Shown here: positions 20,635 through 33,010 of the stretch, one piece after another
How the letters are laid out: every line of letters starts with the position of its first letter
How positions within the stretch are numbered: the stretch's first letter is position 1
Origin: Platanthera guangdongensis
Lineage: Eukaryota; Streptophyta; Magnoliopsida; Asparagales; Orchidaceae
Length of the DNA stretch: 64,000 nt
Direction: 5' to 3'
NCBI GenBank assembly: GCA_039583875.1
Contig: CM077165.1
Location: 68,374,757-68,438,756, forward strand
Program-made: the position numbers and the translations under genes
Notes under the pieces: generated by a model
Seen by the model: only the letters and a program-made list of their open reading frames with translations
What the model was told of the DNA's origin: nothing
The model's database searches: none

Positions 20635-23600
20635 AAGAATTTTGTCCACGAAATTTGTACAAAACTAAAATTTGTACCTGAGCGGAACAACTTCGGGTAC
20701 TCATCAAGCATAGTCTGCTCTCGTTTCCAAGAGAGCTCTTCTCGGCCGTAATTGTCCCAACGGACCTTGACCATCCTGATCTCTTTATTGCGTAACCTCT
20801 TGACCTCTGAGTCCTCAATCCGCACGGGCTAGACCTTTGTCATCAACCTACTATCCACCGGCACTTGCGTAGGCTCTTGCACCGCCTTCCGTAGCACCGA
20901 TATATGGAATACATCATGTAGACCACTAAGCTCCACTGATAGCTTCAAACGATAGGCTGCTTCGCCGACCCGCTCCAGAACCTCAAACTTCCCAAGGTCC
21001 TCGGGCTTAGCTTTTTCAATCGTCGCACCCGCGAGACACCCTTGAACGGCTTGATCTTTAAGTACACCCAGTCGCCCATAGCGAACTCCACGTTCCTGTG
21101 CTTGGCATTATAGTACTTCGCCTGACGGTCCTGAGAGATTAGCAACCTCACCCGAATGGTTCGGACCAATGAAGTAGCATCCTCCACCGCTTGGCGCTTG
21201 TATAACTTTGACTCACCCGTTTCCAACCAGGACAACAGCGTGCGACATTTTCTACCATATAGGGCCTCGAAGGGCACCATTTGAATACTCGCCTGGTAGC
21301 TATTGTTGTATGCAAATTCCACCAAGTATAGGTGGTCTTCCCATTGCTTTCCAAAGTCCAGGACACACATTCAAAGCATGTCTTCCATTATCCTATTGAC
21401 CCTCCCGGTCTGCCCATCCGTTTGCGGATGAAAGGCTGTGCTAAATCTCAGCTTTGTTCCCAATATTTGTTGCACTAGCCTCCAATCATTGGACGTGAAC
21501 CGCCCATATCGGTCACTCACGATGCTGCGGGGCACACCATGAAGCCGCACAATATTGTCTACATATAACTTTGCCAATTTTTCAACCGGATCATCCTTCC
21601 TATGCGGAATGAAATGCGACACCTTCGTTAGACGATCTACGACCACCCAAATGGCGTCGTTCCCCTTTTGTGACCTTGGAAACCCGTGCACAAAGTCCAT
21701 AGTGATGTCATCGAACTTACATTCCGTAATAGGCAAGGACTTCAAGAATGCTCCCGGCTTTTGGCATTCCGCCTTCACCAAGGCGCAAGTTTGGCACTTC
21801 GCCACGTACAACGCCACATCCTTTTTCAGTCCTGGCCACCAGAACAATTACTTAACATCGCGGTACATCTTCGTGCTCCCCGGGTGAATTGAGTACTTGG
21901 TATGATGCGCATAACGAATTGGGAATTTGACCCATCCGGAGCCTCTATCATGAGTTGCTTCATGTGGACATCCATATCCAATGCCTGCCGAATCCGATCA
22001 GCCAGGTTATATTGGACTTCAGTCCAATTCAATACTGCTTCAGCACTTGATTTCTTATCAACACAAAAGATCCCCAACGCCTCCAACTCCCGAACCAACC
22101 GCTCGTCATGGACTGACAACCAATTGGCTTGAGCTGGGGTCCGGCAACTCAACGCGTCCGCCACCGCATTGCCCTTACCAGGTACGTAATGGATCTTGAA
22201 TGTATAGTCCCCCAGAAACTCCATCCATCTACGCTGCCGCATGTTCAGATCTTTCTGATCAATCAAATACTTCAGGCTCTTGTGATCGGTGTAGATATCA
22301 ATCTTCACACCGTACAAATAATGTCTCCACAACTTCAAGGCAAAAATCACGGCCGCTAACTCCAAGTCATGGACCGGATAGTTCCTCTCGTGCACTTTCA
22401 GCTGTCTCGAGCCATATGCTATAACGCTTTCATGCTGTAACAACACACAACCCAAACCACTGCCCGAAGTATCGCTATAAATCTCATAACCTTCGGTCCC
22501 ACTCGGCGAACTCAATACAGGCGCCGTGGTTAACCGACATTTCAACTCTTCAAAAGCTCGCGCGCACTCCGGCGTCCAAATGAATTTTTGCTCCTTCCTC
22601 GTCGAAGTAGTGAGAGGTAACGCTATCCGCGAGAAGTTCTCTACGAAGCGCCTATAATAGCCGGCAAGCCCCAGAAAGCTCCGGACTTCCGCTACCGTAG
22701 AAAGCTCAGACCACTCTCGTATCGCAACAATCTTCGCCGGATCCACTGCAATACCTTCCCCACTCACTATATGATCGAGGAACGCCACTGAGGACAACCA
22801 AAACTCGCACTTCGAGATCTTGGCGTACAATTGATTCCTCCATAGCGTCTCCAAAATCAAATGAAGATGCCTGAAGTGATCCTCCTCACTCTGCGAGTAC
22901 ACCAAAATGTCGTCGATTAAGACGATCACAAAATGGTCCAAGTACACCCTGAAGGTCCTGTTCATCAAATCCATGAACACTAACGATGCATTCGTCAGCC
23001 CAAACGACATGACCGCAAACTCTTAATGCCCGTATCTTGTACTGAACGCTGTCTTAGGGATATCACTCTCCCTTATCCCCAGCTGATAGTAACCAGACTT
23101 GAGATCCAACTTAGAGTACACCGTCGACCCGACCAACTGATCAAAAAGAACATCGATCCTTGGGATTGGGTACTTGTTCTTTTCCGTTAGCTTGTTTAAC
23201 TCCCGATAATCAATACAGAGTCTCAAGCTCCCATCCTTCGTCTTTACAAAGAGGACCGGTGCGCTCCAAGGCGACGAACTTGGACGCACAAACCCTTGCT
23301 CCAACAACTCTTGAAGTTGCACTTTTAGCTCCTCCATTTCCTTAGGCGCTAGACGATACGGAGATCGTGACACAGGCTTTGCACTTGGCACTAGCTCAAT
23401 AGTGAAATCTATCTCCCGTTGAGGCGGGGCTCCACGAAGATCTGCGGGGAACACATCAGGGTACTCAGCTACCACTGATATACTATCCAACGTAGGCTTT
23501 GGCTTTGCAACCTCCACTAGTGTAAAGAATAGCTCTTCACCGGCACGAACCGCCTTCACCACCTGAAGAGCAGACATCAACGTCTTGCTCGACCATTTCA

Positions 23601-23948
23601 AGCCCGTAAAAGTCATCTCACGACTTGCTCCCAACTTGACTTTCTTGCGACCGCAATCAATATAGGATTGCTGCTCCGAGAGCCAGTCCATGCCAAATAT
23701 AAAGTCGAACTCCACCAACGGTAGTAACGACACTTGCAGATCGAACTCTTGATTCCCAATACGAATCTTAACACCGCAGACTTTATCCGCGCGGATCGAA
23801 CACCCATTCGGTAACAAAACAACCAACATATCCTTCGCCATCGAAGAAGGTACTCTGATGCGCAATATGAATCCTTCGGACAAGAAGGAGTGTGAAGCTC
23901 CCATGTCAAAGAGTGCTCTTGCCGGATACTCACAAATCAAAACAAATC
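20635..23948 (-). pseudogene. pol: Gypsy-4 pol, broken
   Basis: Protease site [10 protein letters not shown] (Thr of DTG replaced by Met, a C-to-T change). RT is split by a stop in YGH*EFAV near 23020, with active-site region VLIDDILVY. RNase H has [13 protein letters not shown] and [10 protein letters not shown] deletion of about 35 codons with a frame change joins NSQFV to AHHTKYS near 21905. The integrase has [19 protein letters not shown] and HPQTDGQTGRVNR, with a stop DML*MCVL near 21370. A frameshift in LSPRTLGSLRF follows near 20990. The chromodomain-like tail (LRNKEIRMVKVRWDNYGREELSWKRE) ends about 20650. Confidence 0.85.
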
Positions 23949-24023
23949 CTAAACAAGCAGTGGTAAGGTAACAAGCACATAACAAGTATTTAAAAGATTA
24001 ACTTGCTATAAATTAAATTTTAC
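23949..24023 (-). other. Putative intron between gag and pro-pol of Gypsy-4
   Basis: Minus strand: ACAG|GTAAAATTT ... GCTTGTTTAG|GATTTGTT, 75 bp, phase 1, AT-rich with a T-rich 3' side. Removal joins DVVTG to the [14 protein letters not shown] start of the protease. Confidence 0.6.
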
Positions 24024-25170
24024 CTGTCACCACATCCGCCTGTTTGATGGCCTCCTGTTGGCCAAGATTATAAACCCTCGATTTGGCCGGAGCATAATGG
24101 GATGCGGTTGAATCCACCGCCTTGCCCTTCTCTTCATAAGTTGCTCTCGGCTTCCTTTCGGACTTGGGACGTCCGCTCCAGGAATCGCGGGCAAAGTGCC
24201 CCGGCTTTCCACAAGTAAAACATGCACCCGGGGTTAGACACGTAGTTGCCCCAGAAGCACTAGAAGAAGGAGCTGGACCCGAAGTCCTAGAGTTCTTAAA
24301 GAACCTTTGATAGCCGGACTTTGAAGTGGTTGGCACTTTGAACCTAGACTTCTTATCGCCCAAGCCCTTCTTCGCTTGAACATTCTTCATGTCCTTCTCC
24401 AAGGACCGGGCCGTGTTGACCAAGGTCAAGAAACCCTGCGTCATCGGCCCCGAGAGTAGTAACCTTAAATCATATCTTAACCCTTCGTAGAATAGATTCG
24501 TCTTGCGCTCCTCATCCACGATGGTGGAGCTAGCATACTGACTCAATCAAGTAAACTCGTGGAGATATTCATCCACGCTACTCTCTCCTTGAACCAACTT
24601 CAGGAACTCATTCTCCAAAGCTATCCTCTGCGTCAAAGGGAGGTACCTAGCCAAGAACAGTCTCGAGAACTCCTCCATCGAGTCGTCTGTAAGTTGCCTA
24701 CCTCTCAATAGATGCAGCTCCAATCCTTCCCACCACAATCTCGCTTCACCGTCCAGAAGGAAGGTAACAATAGTGGTCAATTGCCATTCTTCCGTCTCCG
24801 TTGCTATCAAGACTCTCTTCACACGGGAGAGCCAGTCTTCAGCTTGAGATGGGGTTCCCAACCCCGAGAATACCGGAGGATTAAAGCTCATGACATGTTT
24901 GAGATGTCTCTTGGTTGCCCTCCTCGGCACCACCAGTTCCTCTACTACCTGTTCCACCCTTCTCTGCTCAGCCGCTTGTAGTGGTACGTACTCCATCGCA
25001 GGAGCGGGCTGTTGCACCTGCCTAGCAGGCTGCGCATTGATCATTGCAAACACTACTTCAGCAACCAGTCGAATGGTTTCGGCCGAAGGAGGTGTTGTAG
25101 GAGCATCATTTGGTGCACTGCTAGCCTCAGAAACTCGACATTCCGACGGCCCAGCACCTCTTATGGTCAC
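24024..25170 (-). pseudogene. gag: Gypsy-4 gag, broken
   Basis: Two pieces in one frame (25170-24547 and 24546-24013) are separated by one TGA where relatives have Arg (HEFT*LSQYAS), a typical CGA-to-TGA decay. The core has AEDWLSRVKRVLIA and GEARLWWEGLEL, and the knuckle is CFTCGKPGHFARDSW (last Cys lost). The expected ATG at about 25167 reads ACC/ATA, so the start codon is also gone. Confidence 0.85.
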
Positions 25171-25386
25171 CTATAGTGGTACAAAACACCGTTAAGCGAC
25201 CAAACAATATTGCAAACAGTAATTATAGGAACACGCAGGTTCCCCAAACATGTGTATTTTCATTCCTAAGTGGATATTCATGGGTTCTTTTGATGTTATA
25301 ACGATGACGCACACACATGTGCTCACCACCCCTTGAAAATAATTCGACCACGAATTTATTTTAAGCCTGACCGAAACCAGTAGTCT

Positions 25387-25393
25387 GATACCA
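25387..25393 (-). other. Primer binding site region of Gypsy-4
   Basis: TGGTATCAGACTACTGG is read leftward from 25393, three bases from the LTR. Only about 10-11 nt match initiator tRNA-Met, fewer than the 18 nt in Gypsy-1. The leader (25171-25385) has no gene. Confidence 0.65.
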
Positions 25394-25396
25394 AAT

Positions 25397-27521
25397 TGTA
25401 ACACCCCCTATCCGCATATAGCAGTAGGTCCGGCCGGGGACCGACGCTATATACCACAGACAGACCGGGTGGTTACTCAACGGAAACCATCCAACCATTC
25501 CAACGTCCTACACAGAGCCATTCTAGAGGAAGAAGTTTTATAAGTTGCAATTAAAAGAACCCAGCATAAATAGCATGAATGTCCACTAAACAATCCCAAA
25601 GGAATGAAGTACAAATACACAAGTACTGGACTTAGGGCCTTACAACAGTTTGCTCAAATTAAATGTTTTCCAAACTTCAGCACGCAGGCCGGCTATACAT
25701 GAATAAAAGAAAACATCCAAAATTTAGGCCTTCGAGGGCTGGCACAGCAACTTGGGCTTTAGCCCGCTATTGACCGCTTGGTCCAGCAGCACCTGAAAGC
25801 AACAAATCACCGCACGGTTGCAAACAAAAGTAATGGTCAGCAATGTTGACCAAATTATAACGATCCCGCCACTAACTCGGGGCGGCGATGCTCCTTCCCT
25901 ACACTTTATTAGCACAACCAAGCAGTATATAAATACATTGCATCACAGGCATTGGCATGCACGGCCACACGCCCCGTGCTCTCAGGGCACATTCTCGGTG
26001 ATCACGGTCTAAGTCCACCGACTCACCACCATTCCCAGGACGACAATCTCTCGTGAGCATTTGGTCTTTCTGGCCACTGCCTAAGACCCTCCATATTTGC
26101 CAACGGTAAGTGCCAAGTAGCTTTAGGTCTCTTTAACCGAACGACATAGTGCGGGTACGGTTCCGCCTGACCCATTGCTCACACCGCAACGTTAATTTAA
26201 AACATATGCGCGGGTCAAACTTTCCCGAGTCCCAAATCGTTACGAACATCACATAACCCAGTTATGTTCAAGTTGGCTCCCAGGCCCACAAGATGGCAAA
26301 ACCACGCATCCGTCCAGTTTTTCGGGTGCACCTTGGAGTTAATCCCCATGGCTCGCTGTTGCATTCTACCTCGTAGAAAACCTGAAAAACAAACATTCGT
26401 ACGGAGTCTTCTCCGGCCATTTATGTAATGCAACATCACCGATCCAGACCAACTTGTTCGGGTAGGCTTCACACATCATGCCTATGTCCGTTCTCGAATA
26501 CAGACTCTAAACAACGGGGACTTTACATATCTACCCGAAGGAACGCCTCAAACTCACCGCAAACTCGCGAGAGCGGGCTTCCTATGCAAAAGAAGGAGAG
26601 CTTCACATGCTCAAGAAGAGAATCGTTACCCTAGCATTCTTCATTAGCACCATGGAAATGTAAGCGGATGAAAAGCACCGTACTCTCTTTGCCTTCTTAG
26701 ATCCGAAGTCAGCTCGCGATTTGGAGCTCTGAAGCCCCTCCAAGGACTGGATCTAGGTTTCTTCTTCCTCCTTCGCTCTCCCTTCTCTCTAGAACTTAGA
26801 CAGAGAACCAGCGACAGAAGAATAAGGGTTTTGAAACCCTGTACACAGGTATATCCCAATTAGATTAACCACCAGCCGTCGGATCCCACAAAAGGGAAAT
26901 GCACGGCTACGATACAGGTCTGACCTGGACAAATAGGGCTAAGCACCACACAGTTCACCAATCCGGAGCAAGACACGTCCGCGACCAATCAAATTATGTC
27001 GGGACATTTAGTCAAGATCCCGCCAAAACCTCTGTGTCGACACTCCGTGTCGACAGAGTCAAACACGTCACAATCGCCCCGCGCTCGACGATCGTCAAGC
27101 CAAGATCGCTGAACGCTGCCAAATCGCCAAACAGAGTTCCCTGGCAAAATCGTCGAACGCAGCCAGATCGTCGAACACAGACTTTGGCTATATCGTCAAA
27201 CGTATATTGCTAGAAAATCGTCGAACGCAGCCAGATCGTCGAACACAGATCCCTGGCAAAATCGTCGAATGCAGATTGCTGGAAAATTGTAGAACGGTCA
27301 CGACACACCCGTGATAACTAGCCGTGTACGCTGTTCGACGATCGTCGACCCAAGATAATAGAACGCTGACCAGATCGTCGATCCCAGATCGCTGGCCTGA
27401 TAGACGAACGAACACGACACGCCTTGGGACACGCCCGTGTCCCAGTCCGTGTACCCCCTACCAAATACCAAATTTGGCCCAAAACGCCTCCCGTCGCTCT
27501 TTTGAGTTTTGGGGCGTTGCA
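25397..27521 (-). repeat. 5' LTR of Gypsy-4
   Basis: 2,125 bp, sense ends TGCAACGCCCC at 27521 (one mutation from TGTAAC) and GGGTGTTACA at 25397. It lacks the tRNA-cDNA insert of its partner. CGTCGAAC-type repeats are at about 27080-27400. No gene. Confidence 0.92.
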
Positions 27522-27661
27522 CAGGTTTCTCAAACACATGTATTTGCATTCCTAAGGTGGATATTTAGGAGTTCATTAATGTTAACTTGGTTCGCACAGA
27601 CACGTGCTCGGCACCCCATAAAAGAATTCGACCACGAATTCATAAGGGAAAGACCGAGACA

Positions 27662-27671
27662 GCTGATACCA
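27662..27671 (-). other. Primer binding site of Gypsy-3
   Basis: TGGTATCAGC on the minus strand, four bases before the LTR end. The match to initiator tRNA-Met ends after about nine bases. Confidence 0.65.
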
Positions 27672-27675
27672 AAAA

Positions 27676-30134
27676 TGTAACGACTCCATCCGTTCACAGG
27701 TATATACTAGAAGGTCTGACCGGGGCCCCACAGCATAAACCCTAAAACAGGCGGGGAAGTCACGTAGTGATACCATAGTTGCGCATCCTAACTCATTGCA
27801 TTCTAGCGGAAGCCTATAACACGAAGCTGAACTCACACACATGAATGCCCACCATACATAAGCTCCACATTTATATAAACAGGAATCATAGCAAATACAA
27901 AGTAAACTGGCCTTATGGCCTTACAAGTCTTTACACAACAGTGGCCTCAAACATTGGCACGCAGCCCGACCAAGTATAAGTAACATAGTATTTTCATTTA
28001 GCCTTCGAGGGCTAGCAGTAGCAACAACAGCAGCAGGAACTTCAGCCTTTATGCATCCCGCTTAGCTCTCCAGCACCTGCATAGGGACAACCCACCCAAC
28101 GGTGGCAAACAAGCAACGGTCAGTATTAAGCTGAACAAAATATAATGACCCCACCCTTTTCCCAGGGCGATGGTATTTCTTCCCTGCCTTCATATCATTT
28201 CATAGGCAGATATGTATATCATACAATGTGCTCTCACGCACATACATTCCATCACAACTGTCAGCCACGCGGCCCGACGATTCGTGCACTCAGGGCACAT
28301 TCTTGGTGTACCGGCAAACCAAGGTCCCACCACCGTATCAGGGTCGCAACCCAACGGTTAAATTGAGCATTTTGCTCCATGGCGTGCAGCCAGAGACTTT
28401 AGTCTTACTGCACCAGGATTGGCCTGTAGCCCCCCACTGTGTCATGGCGTGCAGACCTAAGACTCTTGCTATACGCTCCAACAGACCACACTTTCAGGTC
28501 TCATGTCAGACAGACATAGCGCATGTCGGATAATCCACCCCCGTTACTCCAGTCGCCTTGCCATCACCGAGTACGGCGTACTCGCGGCTACATAAAAGGC
28601 GCGGGTCGGTTTCACCTTGCCTGTTTCCTTTCGGTGAACTCATCAGTTCACCCATAACTAGACCATTCTCATGGAACTGGCTTCACATTCATCGGTTACC
28701 TAGGAGCCATGCCTCGCAATAGCGATAGAACTCAATTTCCATCCCTAGGCCTAACCGTACATCATAGCATCCACTTGAGGGTATTTTCCTAGACTTCCAA
28801 GCCAGTACTTCCTGCTACTCCCCTTCACAGGCACAACCCACCAAGCATTCCAAGCATCAAGGGTATTTCCTAGCTTACCACGCCAGTACCTCCTGCTACT
28901 CCCCTTCACAGGTACTACCCAACAACACAGGCATCACAAGGATATTTTCCTGGACTACCACTCCAGTACTTCCTGCTATTTCCCCTCGCAGGTCTAACCC
29001 GTCGACTCCTTAAACTACTCATTATCACGGAGTCTTCTCCGATGCGTATATGCAACATCACCAATCTAGACCAACCTGTCTAGATGGGCTTCACACTGCA
29101 TGCCTATTCCGTACTCCATTTCCGAATCTATATGCCAAATGATTGGGGATTCCATGAATCAACCAAAGAGACTCCCATTACAAGCCACCCTCTGGTTGGG
29201 GAATCATATGCACATGCCAAAAAGGAAGCCTTCACATGGCTAGGAAGAACAGTCATTACCCTCGAAGATCGCTTCAGCTCCATGAGCTCCTAGCTGGCTG
29301 GAAAGAACCGCAACGACTTTTCCTCTGCAATGCTGGCCTCAGATCTCTTGTCGGAACGCCACAGAACCACCGGTGACCAACTCTCCTTCCTCCTCCTCCT
29401 TCTTCCTCTCTCTAGGTTTTAGAAAGATGAAGGACAAAGCTCAAATGAGCTTTTACAACTCATTTCCCGGCCTTAAGGATACGGGGAGGAAGCTCAGCCA
29501 TTGGATCACAGCTGAAGGAAATGAACGGCCACGATTTTGCCATAAAATCATATTTTTTGCCTAACACGGCCTGTGACACGCCCGTGTCCCAGGCCGTGTG
29601 CCTCAAGCATGCTCAACGACTTATCCAGTACAGTACACGCCCATGTGACATGCCCGTGTCAAGGGACGTGTCACCTAACATGCCTTCAGACACACCCCTA
29701 TCTGTGGCCGTGTTCTTTAGGCTGCTCACAAAACCAAATTAACCCAAGTGGGACACGGCCAGTGACACACTCGTGTCACAGGCCGTGTACCCTAAGACAC
29801 AGCCGTGTCCTGCCCATGTTCACCAGGCCTCAATACCTTGGGCACATCCTGAAAATGACACGGCCCGTGACACGCCCGTGTCCCAGGACGTGTGCCCATA
29901 CACGACACTAGACACACCCTAGCTCAACATCGTCGAGCTGAAATTCGTTGACCCGTAGAGGACACGGCCTCTGACACGCCCGTGTCAGAGGGCGTGTGCC
30001 CTCATTCTTTGTCGAACTGATTTTTTGTCGAACACTCGGTGACTGCTCACCAAAGCAGGACACGCCCTGGGACACGCCCGTGTCCCAGGCCGTGTCACCC
30101 AACTTTGCCAAATTCTGGGATTTGGGGTGTTACA
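27676..30134 (-). repeat. 5' LTR of Gypsy-3
   Basis: 2,459 bp; sense ends TGTAACACCCC at 30134 and GGAGTCGTTACA at 27676. It contains an about 80-bp tandem triplet (28773-29000) and GACACGCCCGTGTC palindromes at about 29560-30100, including a near-perfect long one at 30058-30095. No gene. Confidence 0.85.
28773..29000. repeat. Three tandem about 80-bp repeats in the Gypsy-3 LTR
   Basis: Three diverged copies sharing GCCAGTACTTCCTGCTACT and TATTTTCCTAG start about 81 and 80 bp apart (for example at 28801, 28882 and 28962). Confidence 0.75.
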
Positions 30135-30191
30135 CGGTCACCCCTCTTTTGGGACCCCGAACTCCACAGAGGTCAATTTTTGGCTTCAACA
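30135..30191 (-). repeat. Terminal segment of an LTR-like repeat
   Basis: On the minus strand it starts TGTTGAAGCC, like an LTR end, and runs 57 bp to the Gypsy-3 junction. An almost identical segment is at 52213-52267, again ending at the same base, which supports a true element terminus at 30191. The rest of this copy lies beyond the Gypsy-3 nest, to the left of the window. Confidence 0.6.
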
Positions 30192-30331
30192 CTTTTGGTG
30201 CGGTGAGCGTGGAGAGTAACCAACACAGAAGAACTCAGGAGAACGTCATGGCTATAGAAGAGGAACCAAGTGACGACCAGGGTCATGCGCTGACATTTTT
30301 TATGTAAGGTCCTCATACTTGGAGTTGTCCC
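30192..30331. other. Short non-repetitive stretch between two elements
   Basis: 140 bp with no recognisable element or gene. Its last five bases, GTCCC, are the target duplication of Gypsy-5, so the same locus continues at 40352. Confidence 0.6.
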
Positions 30332-32950
30332 TGTAACACCTCCCCTGTAATGGACGTATAATATGGGTCCGGCCGGGGCCCCACAACATACGAACGCCAC
30401 AGCTTTAGTATTAAAAGTTGATATAGCTACCCACACTCAAAACACTTGCACAACACAGCGGAAAACCAAGCACAACTAGAAGTTATCCACTAACCAAAAG
30501 AGTAAACAAATGGCCTTAAGGCCTTACATCAAATGTCCAAAAGTAAACAGTACATCAAACTTGAATGTGCTCAGCACTCCTAATCTACCTCGGCATGCAA
30601 GCCGGACAAAATAGTCTCGAGCATACATCAATCAAAAGTAGTGCTACCAAAAGAGAAAACACTTCATGGGCTTAGGCCTTTTTGGCCGGCGTGCTAGCTC
30701 CTGCGTGCGATCCTTGCCCTGTAAAAATTATTAGTAACGTGGGTCAGCAAAGGCTGACCTCAAACTGTGTAACAACACATCTCCTCCCGGCCGCCCCTAA
30801 CGGACCCCGGGGAACCCTCCAACCTGCAAGTCAGCACTTCATATACAATATAAATTTCTATAACTAGAAAAGCATTAAAACAGGTTTGGATGTCTCAATC
30901 AACAAACATGTTCTCTACTGGTTGAGCATATAAAGAAAGGGCCTACTATGCAACATGAATGCAACACCCGGGCTTCACCCAAGGTACCCTACAACGTATG
31001 CATCTAGCACAACATCACATCATTTGGGTACTCACATTTCCCCAATTGGCATAAAGCCGCAAACATTGAGGGAGACACAACTCCCTCACACGGCGCACAG
31101 GCCGCCACATGGAATTCTTGCCAAGGCCCCACCCGCTCGTGGGCTTAGCCCCGGGCTTGCCTGCAAGCTCTGACGTCTCATGTCAGGTTTCCAACAACCA
31201 CAGACTGACCGATTCTAAGAAGCCTTGCTGGACCCCACCCGCTCATGGCCTCTTTGCCCGGGCTTGCCCCAAGCTTGGCATTCTCGTCAGTCTCACAAAA
31301 GGGGACTAGTCTCGCCGGGACACTCTCCACACATGACGCACATGTCACGGGATAGCCAGCCGACCACGGAGACATAGCCACGCCTTGGCACAACACAACC
31401 AAGACTAAACACATCGCAATCCCTCTTTGTACCGCAGCGTTCCCGCGCACCAAGGAAAACATCTCCAACTCGTGCGGAGCTAACCTTGTCCACCAAGGAA
31501 ACCATCTCCATTGTCATACGGAGCTAACCTTGTCCCTCAAGGAAACCATCTACCGCCACGAGGAGCTAACCTTGTCCGGGTTCGACTACCCGTACCTTTT
31601 CAAGCAAACGGGACAATCACCACCACAACACAAACGGCATCTTGCCGCAACGGAAATCTCTACGAATCCCTAAGTTCGTATGCAACATCACCGGGCCGGA
31701 CTAACGGTCGCGACCACGGCTTCACCCACCATGCCTAATCCACTAACGAAGCGGATCTCTAATGCAAAAAGATGCCGGGGACGGACTCAATCACCCGGAG
31801 GTTCCTCTTGAACCTTGGCAAACCAAAGCCCCTCTCATTTGAGAGTTTGGTGCCCAAAAATCTAGAAGAAAACGATGCTAAAAACGTGCATCCTAAAGAC
31901 CGGGAGGAGAGATGTCGTTACCTTCCGACTCCTCTTCCTTGCCATGACAAACTAGCCGGATGGAAAACTTCGCAACGCTCCAAGCTTCACGGATCCGGAC
32001 TCGGCTCGCGATTTGGAGCTCCGAAACCCTTCCTACAGCCCAAGAGTTCTTCTTCTTCCTCCTTGCTCTAGTTTCTCTCAAGAACTAAGAAAGAGAGGAC
32101 TTGAAAAAGAATGAGGATCTGCAACCCTAACTTCGGACTTAACTTCCCAGGAGATGGCCTGAACCATCAGATCCCAAAACCAGAAAAAGACTGGCTGCGA
32201 TTCGCCTGGAAAATAAAAGACCTGGGCCGAACACGGCCTGGCACACGCCCGTGTCCAGGGCCGTGTGCCTCATTCGCCGTCTCAAATCGACGCGCCTGGA
32301 ATCAGACACGTGCATTCGACACGCCCGTGTTCGATTCGACACGCCCGTGTCCCCAGTGACACGGCCGTGTGGCCTGCCGTGTGTCTCCAACGACACGGCC
32401 CCAACACCAACCCAAGAGGTGACACGGCCTGGGACACGCCCGTGTCCCAAGCCGTATGACAAGTCTCGACACCCGTCGACAGGCTTTGTGTCGACACCAC
32501 GGAAAAACGTCGAGCGAAGATCGTCGACCAAACGGGACACGCCCTGTGACACGCCCGTGTCACAGGCCGTGTGCCCCAGTCTCGATACACTGTCGAGCAA
32601 AAGTGTCGACACTTCGAGTGTAGACACGGCCTCGACACGCCCGGTGACACGCCCGTGTCGCAGGCCGTGTGCCCCACTCTCGACACTCTGTCGAGCACAA
32701 AGTGTCGACACTTGGGCCGAGTGTCGACACGGCCTCGACACGCCCTGCGACACGCCCGTGTCGCAGGCCGTGTGCCTCACTCTCGACACTTTGTCGAGCG
32801 AAAGTGTCGACACTTGGACCGAGTGTCGACACGGCCTCGACACGCCCTGCGACACGCCCGTGTCGCAGGCCGTGTGGCTCCTGCCAGAACCCAAAAAAAA
32901 TTTCCAGAACTGCAGACTGAACCTCTTGCAAAAAAAATTGGGGTGTTACA
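30332..32950 (-). repeat. 3' LTR of Gypsy-5
   Basis: 2,619 bp, TGTAACACCCC (32950) to GGAGGTGTTACA (30332). The U3 side, 32228-32875, is full of GACACGCCCGTGTC palindromes interleaved with GTGTCGACAC motifs. Long plus- and minus-strand open frames there are by-products of the repeats. No gene. Confidence 0.95.
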
Positions 32951-32966
32951 ACTCTCCCCCTCTTAA
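32951..32966 (-). other. Polypurine tract of Gypsy-5
   Basis: The minus strand reads GTTAAGAGGGGGAGAGT immediately before the 3' LTR. Confidence 0.85.
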
Positions 32967-33010
32967 CAGAATTTCGTCCCGAAATTTCAAAACAAAAGAG
33001 GTACAAAAAC

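Larger units (their letters stand above)
18408..27521 (-). mobile_element. Gypsy-4: complete Ty3/gypsy element inserted in the Gypsy-3 leader
   Basis: The two LTRs (18408-20618 and 25397-27521) have the same orientation and flank PPT, pol, putative intron, gag and PBS. CAGGT at 18403-18407 and 27522-27526 is a perfect 5-bp target duplication. Total length 9,114 bp. LTR divergence looks like several percent by eye, so it is older than Gypsy-5. The coding region carries many C-to-T type stops. The 3' LTR carries the tRNA-cDNA insertion described below. Confidence 0.95.
27522..30134 (-). mobile_element. Gypsy-3, part 2: leader, PBS and 5' LTR
   Basis: Begins with the second CAGGT copy and continues the leader interrupted at 18407, then a PBS (TGGTATCAGCTGTC read leftward from 27671) and the LTR 27676-30134. 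Its insertion at 30134 cut an LTR-like segment; CGGTC (30135-30139) would be the target duplication. Confidence 0.88.

Noticed and set aside
16326..27521. Tandem element sharing a middle LTR (LTR-internal-LTR-internal-LTR) made by unequal recombination
   Set aside because: CAGGT at 18403-18407 and 27522-27526 and the continuing Gypsy-3 leader after 27522 show a simple insertion of a whole Gypsy-4 into Gypsy-3.
32228..32920. CRISPR-like array of regularly recurring GACACGCCCGTGTC repeats
   Set aside because: Repeats are short palindromes with irregular spacing and no unique spacers, lie inside LTRs of a plant genome, and occur in both LTRs alike.
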